From positions 19,233,912 through 19,297,911 of the forward strand of contig OZ023188.1 in assembly GCA_963995505.1 (NCBI GenBank): a DNA stretch of 64,000 nt. Direction: 5' to 3'. How positions within the stretch are numbered: the stretch's first letter is position 1; each line of letters starts with the position of its first letter. The notes below the pieces were generated by a model, which saw only the letters and a list, made by a program, of their open reading frames with translations, ran no database searches and was not told the origin of the DNA. The DNA comes from Hypericum androsaemum (Eukaryota > Streptophyta > Magnoliopsida > Malpighiales > Hypericaceae). Below, piece by piece: positions 1 through 10,695 of the stretch. Made by a program: the position numbers and the translations under genes.

Positions 1-23
1 CCTGTAGCTGATCGCGTGGAGTT

Positions 24-350
24 TCAGGTTTGGAGCTCAAGGCTCGCCTGTTCCAGATGGTTCGCAGAAGTTGGAAGGGATGCCAGTTCCGGGGGTTGCT
101 GTTGTGGTGGCAGAAGGCTCGTGTCGCTCTGAGCTGTGGCCACAGGCAGCCACGATGGGGCAGGGGGATCGTCTGGGTTCATCAGCGGTAGCGGCGGTGG
201 TGGATGCTGGTTCGACCTGTCTTCCAGCTTGGTCTCCACGGCCATCAAACGCTGGCTCAGCCCTCCAATCTCTGTGGTAAGCTTCTCCATGGCTTTGAGG
301 ACTTGGGCGAGCGTGGCAACTTCGCCGATGTCTTCTCTGGAGCTTGACAT
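24..350 (-). pseudogene. LTR-retrotransposon gag N-terminal fragment
   Basis: The minus frame opens with ATG (348-350) shortly after a tRNA-iMet primer-binding site. It encodes a polar, heptad-like segment (residues about 10-45 look like a coiled coil) followed by a proline/glutamine-rich stretch. A stop lies at 24-26. This is what a plant retrotransposon gag start looks like, but the conserved gag core is not reached before the window edge. The reading frame also continues upstream to 458 through the primer-binding site, so the longer ORF start is probably not the real one. The lineage (Ty3 or Copia) cannot be told. The early stop may mean decay or a frame change. Confidence 0.45.
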
Positions 351-360
351 GGCAGCGGAC

Positions 361-373
361 GGCTCTGATACCA
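361..373 (-). promoter_or_regulatory. Retroelement primer-binding site (tRNA-iMet)
   Basis: The minus strand reads TGGTATCAGAGCC, complementary to the 3' end of plant initiator methionine tRNA. It sits three bases from a CA-ending sequence (380-377 on the minus strand) that would be the 3' end of a 5' LTR, and about ten bases before the gag-like ATG. Confidence 0.7.
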
Positions 374-376
374 AAT

Positions 377-787
377 TGGTAAGAACCGGGTTGCTACGAA
401 AATTGTAGCGGTGCGCGGTGGGACTCGAAGGCTTCTTCCCTTTTCGTCCTCGCGCCATCTTGTTAAACTACGATAAAACTAGATAACTGTAAATAACTTG
501 TTCTTATTTCTTGGCTGAATAAACCCTAGGCATCGTGACATTATATAGCCAAACGATTACATCGGAATAAGAAAATACCTACTAGGACTCGACTACTGAA
601 TTGGAAAATACTACTAATAAAAGTAGGAAATGCTAGTAAAGGTAAATAGACTCCTAAATAAGACTCTAATACGTAACAGGACGATACACTGCTGATTTCA
701 GAGGATTGCGATGACAGCTTGCTGAACCTGAATGGTATAGTTACTCTTTTTGGAATCACTTCGGGGCTACACATCAATATCTCTAAG
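377..787 (-). mobile_element. Probable partial 5' LTR of the gag-bearing element
   Basis: This lies directly upstream (on the minus strand) of the primer-binding site. It contains a TATA-like motif on the minus strand near 540-550. The outer end is not visible, because a second LTR element begins at 788. No partner LTR is in the window, so the call rests only on position and the primer-binding site. Confidence 0.35.
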
Positions 788-1064
788 TGTTAAGAATTCA
801 GCAACTAGAGAACAAGATCGCACAAAGAACACGGAATAAGAGAATTACGTGGTTCGGCCTAATGCCTACATCCACGGTGAGAAAGGAGAAATTTTATTGA
901 TGGATCCGAGTCACAAAGCTATACAAAAAACCTAGGGTAACATGTCTTTATATAGAGACAAACCCTTGATGTACAAGTAACCTATGTAGGTCAGATTAGG
1001 AGTCCAAAACCTAGTCAGAATAGGAATAGGAAATAAGTCTTTCCTATTTCTCGCCATCCCAACA
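788..1064 (-). repeat. 3' LTR of the non-autonomous element
   Basis: This 277-bp copy aligns along its length with 2893-3180. It is bounded by TG and CA, and its inner edge is preceded on the minus strand by the polypurine tract. Confidence 0.85.
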
Positions 1065-1449
1065 ATCTCCACCTTGGCAAGAAATCATCTCGTGGAAGAA
1101 CCATGAAGCTCCACCCGAACTTCAACAAACTCCACCTTGATAAAACACCGTCCCATGAAGAACCATGAGATCTTGCAAAACTAATCCGACTCCACCGACC
1201 CCATCTCGGACCATAGATAACTGCATCAATAAGACCATCTCAACTTTCTCTTTACCTTTTGTTCAATCACTTGGAGCCAGCCCCCAAACTCGGGCTTCTG
1301 AGCTTGCTTGGCCTATTCCCTCCAACCTCTATCGAACCCCAACTAGCAAGTCCACCTGCTGAAGCAACCTTGCGACCAATAGACACGCCCTCTATTTTTT
1401 GGTCAGCCCTATGCTCTGCAACCTCGAACTGCTTTTTCGCTGGACCTTC

Positions 1450-2390
1450 TTGCCTCAAACCAATGCTACATGCCATAACATACAAAGGGCAAACTTTTGT
1501 TCCACTAAGTAGAACCCTCGACATGCCTCGAACTCTACTGTTCGGCCTTGAGTGAGATACCCGATTCGTCCGTGGTGTCACCAATGGCTTCGCATGCCCA
1601 ATGCAAAACCTATCCAACACCTTTGATGTGCACGTCCCTTTAGACAACTATAGCGAGAACTTGCTAACTTTGTCTCCGCGAATCCCAACTCCACTCAAAC
1701 CATTCATGTCAAGCCTTTGCTCCCTCATACGAACCAACCTCATATGACTTGAGCTTTTCTCCACTTCATCAGACCCATTGATGTGACTCCGCCTACAACA
1801 ATGTTCTCCACTAACCTGTAGGTATTTTCTTTCACCCTTCATCCCTACCATCGCATCCTTCTCTACCTTCATTAGCCTACCTTTATTGCCTCAAACTAAT
1901 GCTACATGCCATAGCATACAAAGGGCAATCTTTTGTTCTACTAAGTAGAACTCTCGACATGCCACGAACTCTACTGTTCGGCCTTGAGTGAGATACTCGA
2001 TTCGCCCGTGGTGCTACCAACGGCTTCGCATTCCCCATGCAAAACCTACCCAACACCTTTAACGTGTACGTCCCTTTAGACAACCATAGCAGCACCCAGT
2101 TAACAATGCTTCTCTGAGACAACTATGGTTCATTGCCAACCATACCTGCACGAAACAACCATAGCTCGCTATCCATGTCTCCGCGAATCCCAACTGCACT
2201 CAAACCATCCATGTCAAGCATTTGCTCCCTCATACGAACCAACCTCATATGACCTGAGCTTTTGCCAACTCCTTCAGACCCATTGATATGACTCCACCTA
2301 CAATAACATGTGCCTCACTAACTTGTAGGTATTTTCTTTCACCCTTCATCCCTACCATCGCATCCTTCTCCACCTTCATTAGCATACCTT
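1450..2390 (-). repeat. Internal direct duplication within the LTR element
   Basis: A block starting TGCCTCAAACCAATGCTACA near 1450 recurs from about 1887. Both copies run through the same landmarks, GTTCGGCCTTGAGTGAGATA and then CCCTACCATCGCATCCTTCT, near their ends (about 1885 and 2390). The second copy holds roughly 60 bp extra around 2110-2180. This explains why similar short ORFs occur twice; none looks like a real protein. Confidence 0.8.
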
Positions 2391-2892
2391 TAACTATCAC
2401 TGTTATAATCCAAGGTCCCTAATGAAAAGAGATTACCAGGATACATTGGACTTGATAAGACAGAAAGCTAGTCACCATCTGACCCGTCTGAAGATGTGGC
2501 CATGGTTGTGGATGCCGATCCCTCCTCGTTGTCTTGATCCCTAGTTCGTCCTGGATAGTCCCCTTCATGTGCCCTTCTTCGCACTTGAAACCACTTCTAT
2601 TGAACTTCTTTGACTCCGACCTGGATCCTCTTCCACAACCCAGCTGGTGGCTCCTCATCATCCGCCAAGCATAAGCAAATCTTCGCTACTGCCTTGGCCT
2701 CCAACTCTTTCCACTCTTGCTCCTCCATCTTCTCAGACTTCTTCTCCGAGAGCGCGATAGCCATCCCTTGCTACACGAGGAGATCCCTAACACGCCTTTG
2801 CCATAACCCGAAATTTAATGAACCATCAAACTTCACAAGAGCAAACTTCGCGCCGTGATTCGACATCCTCCAACCTTAGCTCTGATACCACT

Positions 2893-3180
2893 TGTTAGGA
2901 ATTCAGCAACTAGGGAACAAAACGCGCAAAGAACACGGACGCAAGAGATAACGTGGTTCGGCCTAATGCCTACGTCCACGAAGAGAAAGGAGAACTTTTA
3001 TTGATGACTTTCCGAGCCACAAAGCCATACAAAACCTTAGGGTAACATGCCTTTATATAGAGGTAAACCTTGGTGTACAAGTAACCTATCTAGGTCGGAT
3101 TAGGAGTCCAAAACCTAGTCAGAATAGGAATAGGAATAGGAATAGGAAATAAGTCTTTCCTATTTCTCCCCATCCCAACA
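2893..3180 (-). repeat. 5' LTR of the non-autonomous element
   Basis: This 288-bp LTR carries a TATA-box-like sequence (CTATATAAAGG on the minus strand, about 3051-3062) and a short AATAGG microsatellite expansion (about 3122-3150) that is shorter in the other LTR. It is followed on the minus strand by the primer-binding site. Confidence 0.85.
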
Positions 3181-5753
3181 AATTTTTAAATTTTCGGTTA
3201 CTATCAATTATTTGGAGACAGAAATATTCTTTCATCAAATTGAAAATAAATAATTAATACTATACTTCTCGTCCTGGTTTGTTTGCCTTTCTCGAACCCA
3301 TATAAGACTGGCAAAGTTGCTGGCAAAGTTGCAGCAAAGGAAAGAGATGGTGGCCCAAATCTATATAGAAGTATGCATACAAACAACAACAACAACCAAC
3401 AGATTGTACATTTACATTGCACTCACATTCAAATCTTTGTAGGGTTAATAAGCAGGTTTGTTCGAATTTAATCAAAAAATTTGTTGTTATTGTTTATATT
3501 TTTGCATAGCCCAGTTCTAGATTAATCAATTTTGTAAATGTTTGGTATAAAATTTAGGTGGGGCTTGCTTGCCTACGTTTCGTACCTTAAAGAGATTCTC
3601 ATGGAAACTTGTTTGGATATTACAAAATTTGGAGGTTTTCCATGTGCTTGACAACGCATGCTACTCCCCTTACATATTGATCATCATTTTGCAACAAAAA
3701 GAAATCTTTATTTGTCTCTATTTCGGACCTAGATTGTTGTCGCCATCAACCGTTGATCTTGCGAATTGTCGATCCACTGGATTACAAATTCCTTGTTTTC
3801 ATCGTTAGTTTAGTGCTTGTTATGTTTTTTCAGTAAATACCGGTAGGTGCCCAGATAACACCTAACAACAAAGTTGTTGCAACAAATATTTAACACATAG
3901 TTTTACGATGGTAAAAATTTATTGAGATCAGCAGTCGCAACTTCGCAAGAGATAGTTCGGTACTATTTAGGATGTAAATATTTTACTAATAAAGTTTGTT
4001 AAAAAACCAAATAATCAATGCTATAGCATTGTTGAGCCTTTGAACTTCAGATATCTTGTTTAAAGTAGAAAAACTCTATTATTGATTGATCTGAGTGTCT
4101 ATCAGATAAGGTAACCACGCTATATTTGTTCTCCTTCACAATCCTCAAACCACGCAAGCATCCTTGTGACCAGCAGAAACTTCAATGCTCATATCATTGC
4201 TGCTGTCCTATGATCAGCTTTGTTCAATAGATCGCTTTTCCGAGAATCATTCGAGTGCCTATCTTCCTTTATTTCCCATACACTGTTCTATTCGTGAAAA
4301 GGCACCCTGTGATATTCCATTAATTATATCACCAGCAATGGTCTTCTCAGTAATCATATCTTCGACCGAATTACGTATATTCGTGTGTTTCTCAGTTTTG
4401 TTCCATATCTACCCTTACATGTGTTCCCTCACATGCACTCTCCAATGCATACAGAATATGACTTATTTGTTAGGTTTCTCCAGACAGGTGTACGAAAATG
4501 GAGAGTAAGAAGAGAGAACGTGTATATCTAAAAACTGAGAGAGAAGAGACGCAGTGAGACTGAGGGCTGTTCGTAACCAGGATTCGCAAATAAGATGGTC
4601 GAAACTTGGACCATTCTCTAAACTGTCAGATAATCCATGTGACCACCCCCGGGGGACAACCCAGCCCAGGATAGATCCTATCTTTGTTTTTACAAAGAAA
4701 GAACAAAAAAACCGACCGAATTAGATTTACCTAAAAAAATTTTGTATTCAAATTTTACGAATGTAAAAAATATTATTAGCATATTCTATCTAAATAGAGC
4801 TCCATGGTATTTGACTTTGAAAATAGAGATTAAAAAAAAGCACAAATGGATATTTAGAAGGAAAGCCCGAATTCAGTTTTATAAATTTATTTTTTTTATT
4901 TTCCAACAAAAAAAGAGTAAATTTTTATTCCAAATATGTTGCTGAAATCCCTTCTATCACGAGATTACAGTCGTAATCTTGCTAAAATCTTACCTAAATA
5001 AATCCCAATAGAAACTCCCTGTAGAGAAAAAGCTTTTATCAATGTTGCTGAATGTATATCTAACACCTGATCTGCTATAAGCCCACCACTACACATTTAG
5101 CCCAGCAGTACAATTAAGCTCACAGCTACTCAATTAAGCCCACAACACTCAGCCCATCCTCCTCGAAGCCCAATATCAAATAAAATCAGCAACACCTCAA
5201 AACCCATAGCCTAGACCAAACGTCCCTCCACCTACCTCCCATAGTACCGACACTTCCTGCTCTTCAGTTACAATAGAATTTGGTAGTTTTTTTATAAAAA
5301 AATTCAATCAAAATAGAGATACCATGAAATTAACTTTTTATGCTTTTTTGGAAGGTCGACTCTATATACTTCTCAAACAAAGAAACATGTCATTATCAAA
5401 TAAAACAAACAAAGAAAGAAGGTAAAAGTCTTGTGATTTGGCCGAGTAATAAATACATTTTTAGTTGACACCCCACTACGGCGATATGTGTTTTTTCATA
5501 TATTTTCTGATTTAATTTCAAAAATATTTAAAACCAAAATCTTTCGAGGTTTTTTTCCCCAAGAAACTTATTCCATATTAAGATGTCAACGATATGTCTG
5601 ATCGGACATTAATGATTAACTTCATAATACTGATATTAATATTGATCAAACTACTAAAGTAGACTTTTACTGAGACAGAAACATGTATCACATTTCATAA
5701 AAACATTGCTCAAGGAATTTGTTTGTATTGCATTATCTCCACCATATATTTAT
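3181..5753. other. Intergenic, AT-rich, no gene recognised
   Basis: The short ORFs in this stretch (for example 4185-4508) have no recognisable domain or supporting splice structure. The segment around 4940-5260 is less AT-rich and may be old transposon remains, but I cannot assign it. Confidence 0.5.
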
Positions 5754-6730
5754 GGAAAAATTACGCTCAGCCCTTGGTATTTGGTTTATTCGGTGCTCAA
5801 TTCCTTGTATTACAAAAATGACTAAAAATTTTCCAAAGTTTGGTTTTATTATATTTTTAGGCTCTTTGCTGACGTCAGCGGTCAAAATATTATTATTTTA
5901 TTACTAAAATGACTATTATACCCCTAAGTCATCTTCTCCTACCCATCCCCTCCATCTCTGACAACCGACTCGGACATCTCCGGCAAATTTAGCACACCGG
6001 TGACCCGGACATCCCCTCCACCTCAATGGCCTTGCTCTCCTCGTTCATCACCGCCTTGCTCTCCCCGTCCTCCTGGTGGCCGTCGTCCATCGGGAGGTCG
6101 CCGGTCAAAATCGCAATCCTAGGGTTCGGCAACTTCGGTCAATTTCTCGCGAAGACTTTCGCCGTGCAGGGTCACGCCATCCTCGCCCACTCACGCACCG
6201 ACCACTCCGCCGCCGCCCGCGGCCTCGACGTCTGCTTCTTTCTCAACCCGCAAACCTCTGCGAAGCCCATCTGATTGTTGTCCTCCTCGCCACCTCGATA
6301 TTCTCGTCGGGGAAGGTCCTCGCGTTGTTTCCCCTCCATCGCCTCTGCCGGAGCACGCTCTTTGTCGATGTGCTCTCTGTTAATGAGGCTGCGAGGAAGT
6401 TGTTGCTTAAGCATCTCCCTGTGGAGTTCGATGTTCGGACCGGAGAGCGGGAAGTTCGGCATTCCGTTCGTCTACGACAAGGTTAGGGTGGGCCCCGGGG
6501 AGGAGAGGTCGTCCCGGTGTGACAGGTTCCTCGGGATATTCGGGAAGGAAGGGTGCCAGATTTTGTTAATTGATTTTTGTAAGGGTATATTAGTCATTTT
6601 ATACTAAAAATTGTATAATAACATCAGCGAGGGGCCTGAGAGTATAATAAAACCAAATTTAATCGATTATCGGAATACAGGGAGGCGAGCACGGAATATA
6701 CCAAACACCAGGGGTTGACAGTATTTTCCC
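5754..6730. mobile_element. Pack-MULE with captured arogenate dehydrogenase fragment
   Basis: The ends form long terminal inverted repeats of roughly 120 bp. The left end begins GGAAAAATTACGCTCA; the right end, read inverted, begins GGGAAAATACTGTCA. Both arms share the landmark of a dropped AATAAAACCAAA-type block followed by the GCTGACGTCAGC or CATCAGCGAGGGG segment. The element is flanked by an exact 9-bp target duplication TATATTTAT (5745-5753 and 6731-6739), the hallmark of Mutator-like elements. No transposase is present, so it is non-autonomous. Inside, 6098-6565 is GC-rich and matches a host gene. The same TIR family recurs at 48915-49566, and related ends occur at 22787-24337. Confidence 0.85.
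6098..6565 (+). pseudogene. Arogenate/prephenate dehydrogenase fragment (captured)
   Basis: The first frame encodes KIAILGFGNFGQFLAKTF, the Rossmann GxGxxG nucleotide-binding start of plant arogenate dehydrogenase (tyrosine pathway, plastid), then HAILAHSRTDHS. Near 6245-6275 the match moves to another frame, where STLFVDVLSVNEAARK follows. It then returns to the first frame for MFGPESGKFG and PFVYDKVRVG, up to CDRFLGIFGKEGCQ. So there are at least two frameshifts, and a few residues are missing between the VEFDV-like and MFGPES motifs. The catalytic second half of the enzyme is absent. The fragment is intron-free, and its boundaries lie inside the TIR element, consistent with DNA-level capture. 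It cannot encode a working enzyme. Confidence 0.85.
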
Positions 6731-6898
6731 TATATTTATTTCACTTTCAACAACCATATTCCAGTTGATAGCCAAATAAATTTGTTCCCATTCTGGGGAT
6801 ACTAAACGCTAGGATGTCCATGCCGTTACAACTTACAACTCTCAAAATACGGATTAAAGCCTAAAATCCATCTAATTAATTACTTAATTAATCAATCA

Positions 6899-7780
6899 TC
6901 AAACACCAATTTTCTCCAATCTAGAAGCAGTCTTGGGGTTGGGGCTAGAAGAAGAGAACTCCCCGAAGGCTATACAGCTCAACGTCGCCCCATGATGCCC
7001 TCTTGCAACATCGGCCGGTACATGTTTCGGCAACAATCTTAACGTGTACTTGTCGTGATCCTGGTCCCCCGTTCTCCCGACGGCCAACGAATGACCCGTC
7101 GTATGCGACCTCGAGAAGACCTCCGACTTAAACTTTGTTAATATCCCTTCCTTGACACCAGCATTGCCCCCTCCTCCCCCATTGGCGGGTTCTTCATCGT
7201 CATTGATTGTTATACTAATGGCATGCTCGTCGTTGTCGTTGATGTTGATGTGTTGGTGGTCGGTATTTTCGTTGGCGAATGGCAAGGTGGCGTTGTTGTT
7301 AGTTTTCTCGAGGTCTTCTGCAGGCAGGTCGAGGTCATGACGACAAACGGGGCATGTCTTGTGGGACTCGAGCCAGAGATCGATGCATTCTCTATGGAAG
7401 CAATGGTAGCATACGGTCAAGAGGCGGAGGAGGTCGTCATCCGCGACTTCTGCCAGGCAAATGGCGCATTCCAGGTCACATTTCTCCTTCCTAATCTCCT
7501 TGACTTTGGAGTAGGTGAACGTCGGGAACATCTCAATGAGATTGGGATCGAGGCCATTCCTTGCAGGGGTGGCGCCGGCCGGGTTCACGGTGTTGTCCGA
7601 AGCCGTGCGCCTGAACCAACCGCCCGTCATCCCATCCATGAAGAACCTGCAGAAGTATATGGAGAAGAACCCGACAAAGAAGAAGACGAGGAGGATGGCT
7701 GTGAGGATTATGGTTATGGGAGGAGAAGCAAATCCTTGTGGTCCTGGAGTTGCTGGTAGAGCTTCAGAATTTGAAGACAT
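6899..7780 (-). CDS. ATL-family RING-H2 E3 ubiquitin ligase
   Basis: This is a 293-residue intronless protein. An N-terminal hydrophobic segment (about residues 21-44) forms one membrane span. It is followed by the GLD motif (NGLDPNLIEMFPTF, about 75-88) and a RING-H2 finger: C105, C108, C124, H126, H129, C132, C143, C146. The order TM-GLD-RING-H2 defines the Arabidopsis Toxicos en Levadura family of membrane-anchored ubiquitin ligases. The tail is long and acidic/asparagine-rich, then has the conserved RSHTTGHS and KYTLRLLP patches of the ATL6/ATL31-like subgroup, which acts in defence and carbon/nitrogen responses. The start is the first ATG before the hydrophobic segment. The gene looks intact. 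Substrate and exact orthologue are unknown. Confidence 0.92.
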   Translation of the reverse strand: MSSNSEALPATPGPQGFASPPITIILTAILLVFFFVGFFSIYFCRFFMDGMTGGWFRRTASDNTVNPAGATPARNGLDPNLIEMFPTFTYSKVKEIRKEKCDLECAICLAEVADDDLLRLLTVCYHCFHRECIDLWLESHKTCPVCRHDLDLPAEDLEKTNNNATLPFANENTDHQHININDNDEHAISITINDDEEPANGGGGGNAGVKEGILTKFKSEVFSRSHTTGHSLAVGRTGDQDHDKYTLRLLPKHVPADVARGHHGATLSCIAFGEFSSSSPNPKTASRLEKIGV

Positions 7781-7967
7781 TGAATGGCAGAAGAGGCTCC
7801 GGTTCGGCCGGCCGGAGATGGGATTTCAGCCCGGCCTTTGTTAGATTATTGTCATGGATGCAAGGATGGGTTTGAGCAGAAGGAGAATGGAGGGTAATAG
7901 GAAGTGATCATGTGTTTCTTTCCCTTTTTGGTAGGTGGGTTTTTCTTGTTTTGAGAGGCCGGTATAG

Positions 7968-7971
<4 letters not shown>

Positions 7972-8008
<37 letters not shown>

Positions 8009-8021
8009 GAGGAGGAATGTT
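7972..8021. repeat. GA microsatellite upstream of the ATL gene
   Basis: A run of GATA then (GA)n and GGA repeats lies about 200 bp upstream of the ATL start codon, in the presumed 5' UTR or promoter. GA-rich leaders are common in plants; length polymorphism is likely. Confidence 0.85.
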
Positions 8022-9005
8022 GGAATTATGGTCTTAAATTGGGTATTGGGTGAGGTGAGGTGGAGGAGATTGGTTTCTTTCAGTGTACGGTAGAGATTAG
8101 ATTATGGTTATTGAACGAGTCCTGGCGAGGATGTTAAGGACCTTCTTGCCTAAAATGTCCTTCGGTCAACTATTGTTGTGAAGACGTACACTTGTTTTCC
8201 GAGTTATTTTTTGTCCCATGCACTTCAAAAGTTAGCGTGATTAGCTTTAGAAAGCATATGTTTTCTTTTGGAAATTAGCTAGTATTCACACACCTATTGA
8301 ACCGACTAATTCATGTTAAATCGGACAAGATTATTGAATGATGACAAAGCTTAACACTATTATGTTCCTAAAAACTCGAATCCGAGATCTCTTGAATAAT
8401 TACAGAAGCACAGTGTAGCATGAGCTATTCAAAATGACCACATTAGTACTCCCAAGTTATTCAAAATGTCCATTAGGACCCCAAGTTATGTTGCCCCTCT
8501 TAGACATTTTTTTATGTTATTTTTATAACTCAAGATCCTAATTGAACATTTCAAATAACACAAATACTTATTTGTTCTAGAAATTTCTCTTTCAACCAGT
8601 TGGAAAGAATCCTGTGAGTTGGAACAAGGTTCATGTGAGCGAAATTTATTAGTGTCACAGGCCTAGAGCATCAGATGAAATTCACAATTGGATTTCATGT
8701 TCAGCAGGGGCTACAATTACTATCAACAAGGACCAGAACAGGGCCCTAAAGGGAAAATGAATGAGATTACAGAAATGAAAAAGACTACAAGTTTGAGGTA
8801 ACAATGGACTAGGAAGCACGTACATGAGAAAGGACATGAATCGGAGCCAGTTAATGGCCGAAGACCTTATTCTCTGTGGAAACTAGAATCGAGCGCAAAT
8901 CTCCGGTGAGCCAAAACTAACACGGTTGTTGTTGTGTCCGAAACACAGCAGATGCCGATGTGTTCTCGTCTGATTCATTTGGTAGACAAAATGGAGGGTC
9001 AACTT
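8022..9005. other. Intergenic, with a small imperfect inverted repeat
   Basis: No gene was recognised. Arms at about 8455-8489 and 8524-8560 are inverted imperfect copies of one another (AAGTTATTCAAAATGTCCAT against TGTTATTTGAAATGTTCAAT) separated by about 35 bp. This is a possible MITE remnant. Confidence 0.5.
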
Positions 9006-10695
9006 CTACTCAATGTCATCTATCCAGTCGCCGTATATCCTACTGATTTTGTCTGGACCTTTCCACTTTTGATGTCTCTGGCCCGGCCTCTGTAGTATGA
9101 TGGAGGACCAACCTTTGCGAAGGTACACTGTGGTGATACACATTTGAATGAGGAACTGCTGCAACTGATGCAACCATGTTATCTGAAGCAGCCTTTGAGG
9201 GGAACTCCTGCCTGCTTTGAGTCAGACGGCATGGAAGAGGGATCTTTAGCATCCGACTCCATAAGTCGTCCACCATATCGGTGTAACTCTGCATTCATGA
9301 AATTCCAGTTCCAAAATAAATAACCTCGTGTAGGAAATCGGAGAGGAAAACAAAGTAAAAGATAAACAGGAACACCACTTGTTGCACAAACAGACGAGCA
9401 TGCTTCCGACAGAAGAAGAAAGACCACTTTGCGATGTAATCAATGAGCAGTTCTTAAGATGCTAGCCAAAGAAAGAATAATTAACTCAATAAAGAAGCAG
9501 CATATTTTCAGATCAGGGAGGCTGATAACTAGTACTACAGATATGTTTATAAATGCATCTCATCGGTCTAGCACTCTTATCGAAGCATCATCTTCATATG
9601 CTTGGTCTGATTAATTGGGTTCTTCATAATTGCAATCTCTTGCTATGACCGGATCCCACGTTGTCATGAGAACATCAACAGCAAGGTTCCAGAGCCAATG
9701 ACAAAAGGACTAACAGAGGCACTTCTCTATGTTGTTTTTTTTTAGGAGAAACTTCTCTAAGTTAGTTACTTGACAAGTCGTTGAAAGGATTTATCCAGAC
9801 TAACCACAACAAAGGGAGTAAATCACTGACTATTTTTCACCAGTGCAGAGCAACAGATATGAACATTCCAATCCTTCAACATAGAAAAAGGAAATGCAAA
9901 CCAAGGACAGCAAAATTCACCAGTTGCACGGGACATACCGGCAGCTCCATGGGCAAAATGGCATTTGCTCCCGAACGGACAGTACCCAGTAAGCTCCCAC
10001 TTGTTGCATATCCTCGTTTTCCAATTTGATGGCTTCACGTTGCTCGTACTCCCAGCAGAACTTGCCGCTCCCCCTCCTCCACCACCACCCCCATAGCCTC
10101 CAGGTCCCAAACTTATCGCAACACTCTCCCTGTTCTTGGACTGCTCATCATGTAAAAACGTACAGTTTTCTCCATAGGGACACACCCTCCTCGGTGTAAA
10201 ACTTCTTGCAATGCCTCCCTTTGTAAGATCTTTGAGTTTCCCCAGAAAATCCAACTACCACGGGGATTTGAAACTCCTCCCGAATCTCAACCAGACCCCC
10301 TTTCTCTTCCTCATGAGCAGCCACAATTTCTTGCCAATTTGGAGGCGGGCGACGAAGTTCCTCTCTATGCTATGCGCAAAGCTGCAATTCGTAATGTACG
10401 GGCACGTGCCAGCACGGAACTTGCAGCAAAGTTTGGTCTTGAAGAACATCTTGCCAATGGTTTTCTAGGAAGTCAATTCTTGAGAGTTATTTTTCGATTT
10501 CTTGCTAGGAAGCTTGCTGCCCGACTAAGATTGATAGTTCGAATTGGACGGGGAGCCATCCAACCTGCTGTTCCAAGCTCGGTAGTCTTCTTCTGTGGCC
10601 CAAACTGGACTGGAATCACTAGGCATCCAATTCCCAGTGCCAGTTCCAGGAATAACATGGACAACATTCCCAGAACATTCTCTAGAATAGTCCAT
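9006..10695 (-). pseudogene. CCCH zinc-finger protein gene, decayed
   Basis: The minus strand preserves the layout of a plant three-CCCH-finger (putative RNA-binding) protein. An N-terminal part starts MDYSREC at 10695. Finger 1 is CCKFRAGTCPYITNCSFAH, finger 2 [11 protein letters not shown], finger 3 [20 protein letters not shown]. After an intron (9289-9938, GT-AG, phase kept) comes an ELHRYGG to KISRIYGDWIDDIE tail. It is broken many times: in-frame TAG at 10525-10527 and 10465-10467, a 2-bp insertion near 10361-10366, a 1-bp insertion near 10181-10186, and at least two frame changes in the last exon (about 9085-9195). Its retained intron shows it is not a retrocopy. Assembly error could explain the indels but hardly the two nonsense codons as well. 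Confidence 0.85.

Larger units (their letters stand above)
788..3180 (-). mobile_element. Non-autonomous Copia-type LTR retrotransposon (LARD/TRIM-like)
   Basis: Two direct repeats, 788-1064 and 2893-3180, both start TGTTA and end CCAACA. On the minus strand the 5' LTR (2893-3180) is followed by AG and then the tRNA-iMet primer-binding site TGGTATCAGAGC at 2879-2890. A purine tract, AAGGTGGAGATTG (about 1064-1077), abuts the 3' LTR, as in plant Copia elements. The internal 1.8 kb has no gag-pol ORF and contains a large direct duplication. The LTRs are clearly alike but carry scattered substitutions and small indels, so the insertion is not very recent. The flanking 5-mers (CTAAG left, AATTT right) do not match, so no target duplication is visible. 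It may be inserted in, or recombined with, the neighbouring LTR. Confidence 0.85.

Noticed and set aside
3120..3150. AATAGG repeat considered as an independent microsatellite
   Set aside because: It is an expansion inside the LTR; a shorter version is in the other LTR.
7223..7844. 178- and 109-codon plus-strand ORFs over the ATL gene
   Set aside because: They are antisense shadows of a clear RING-H2 coding sequence.
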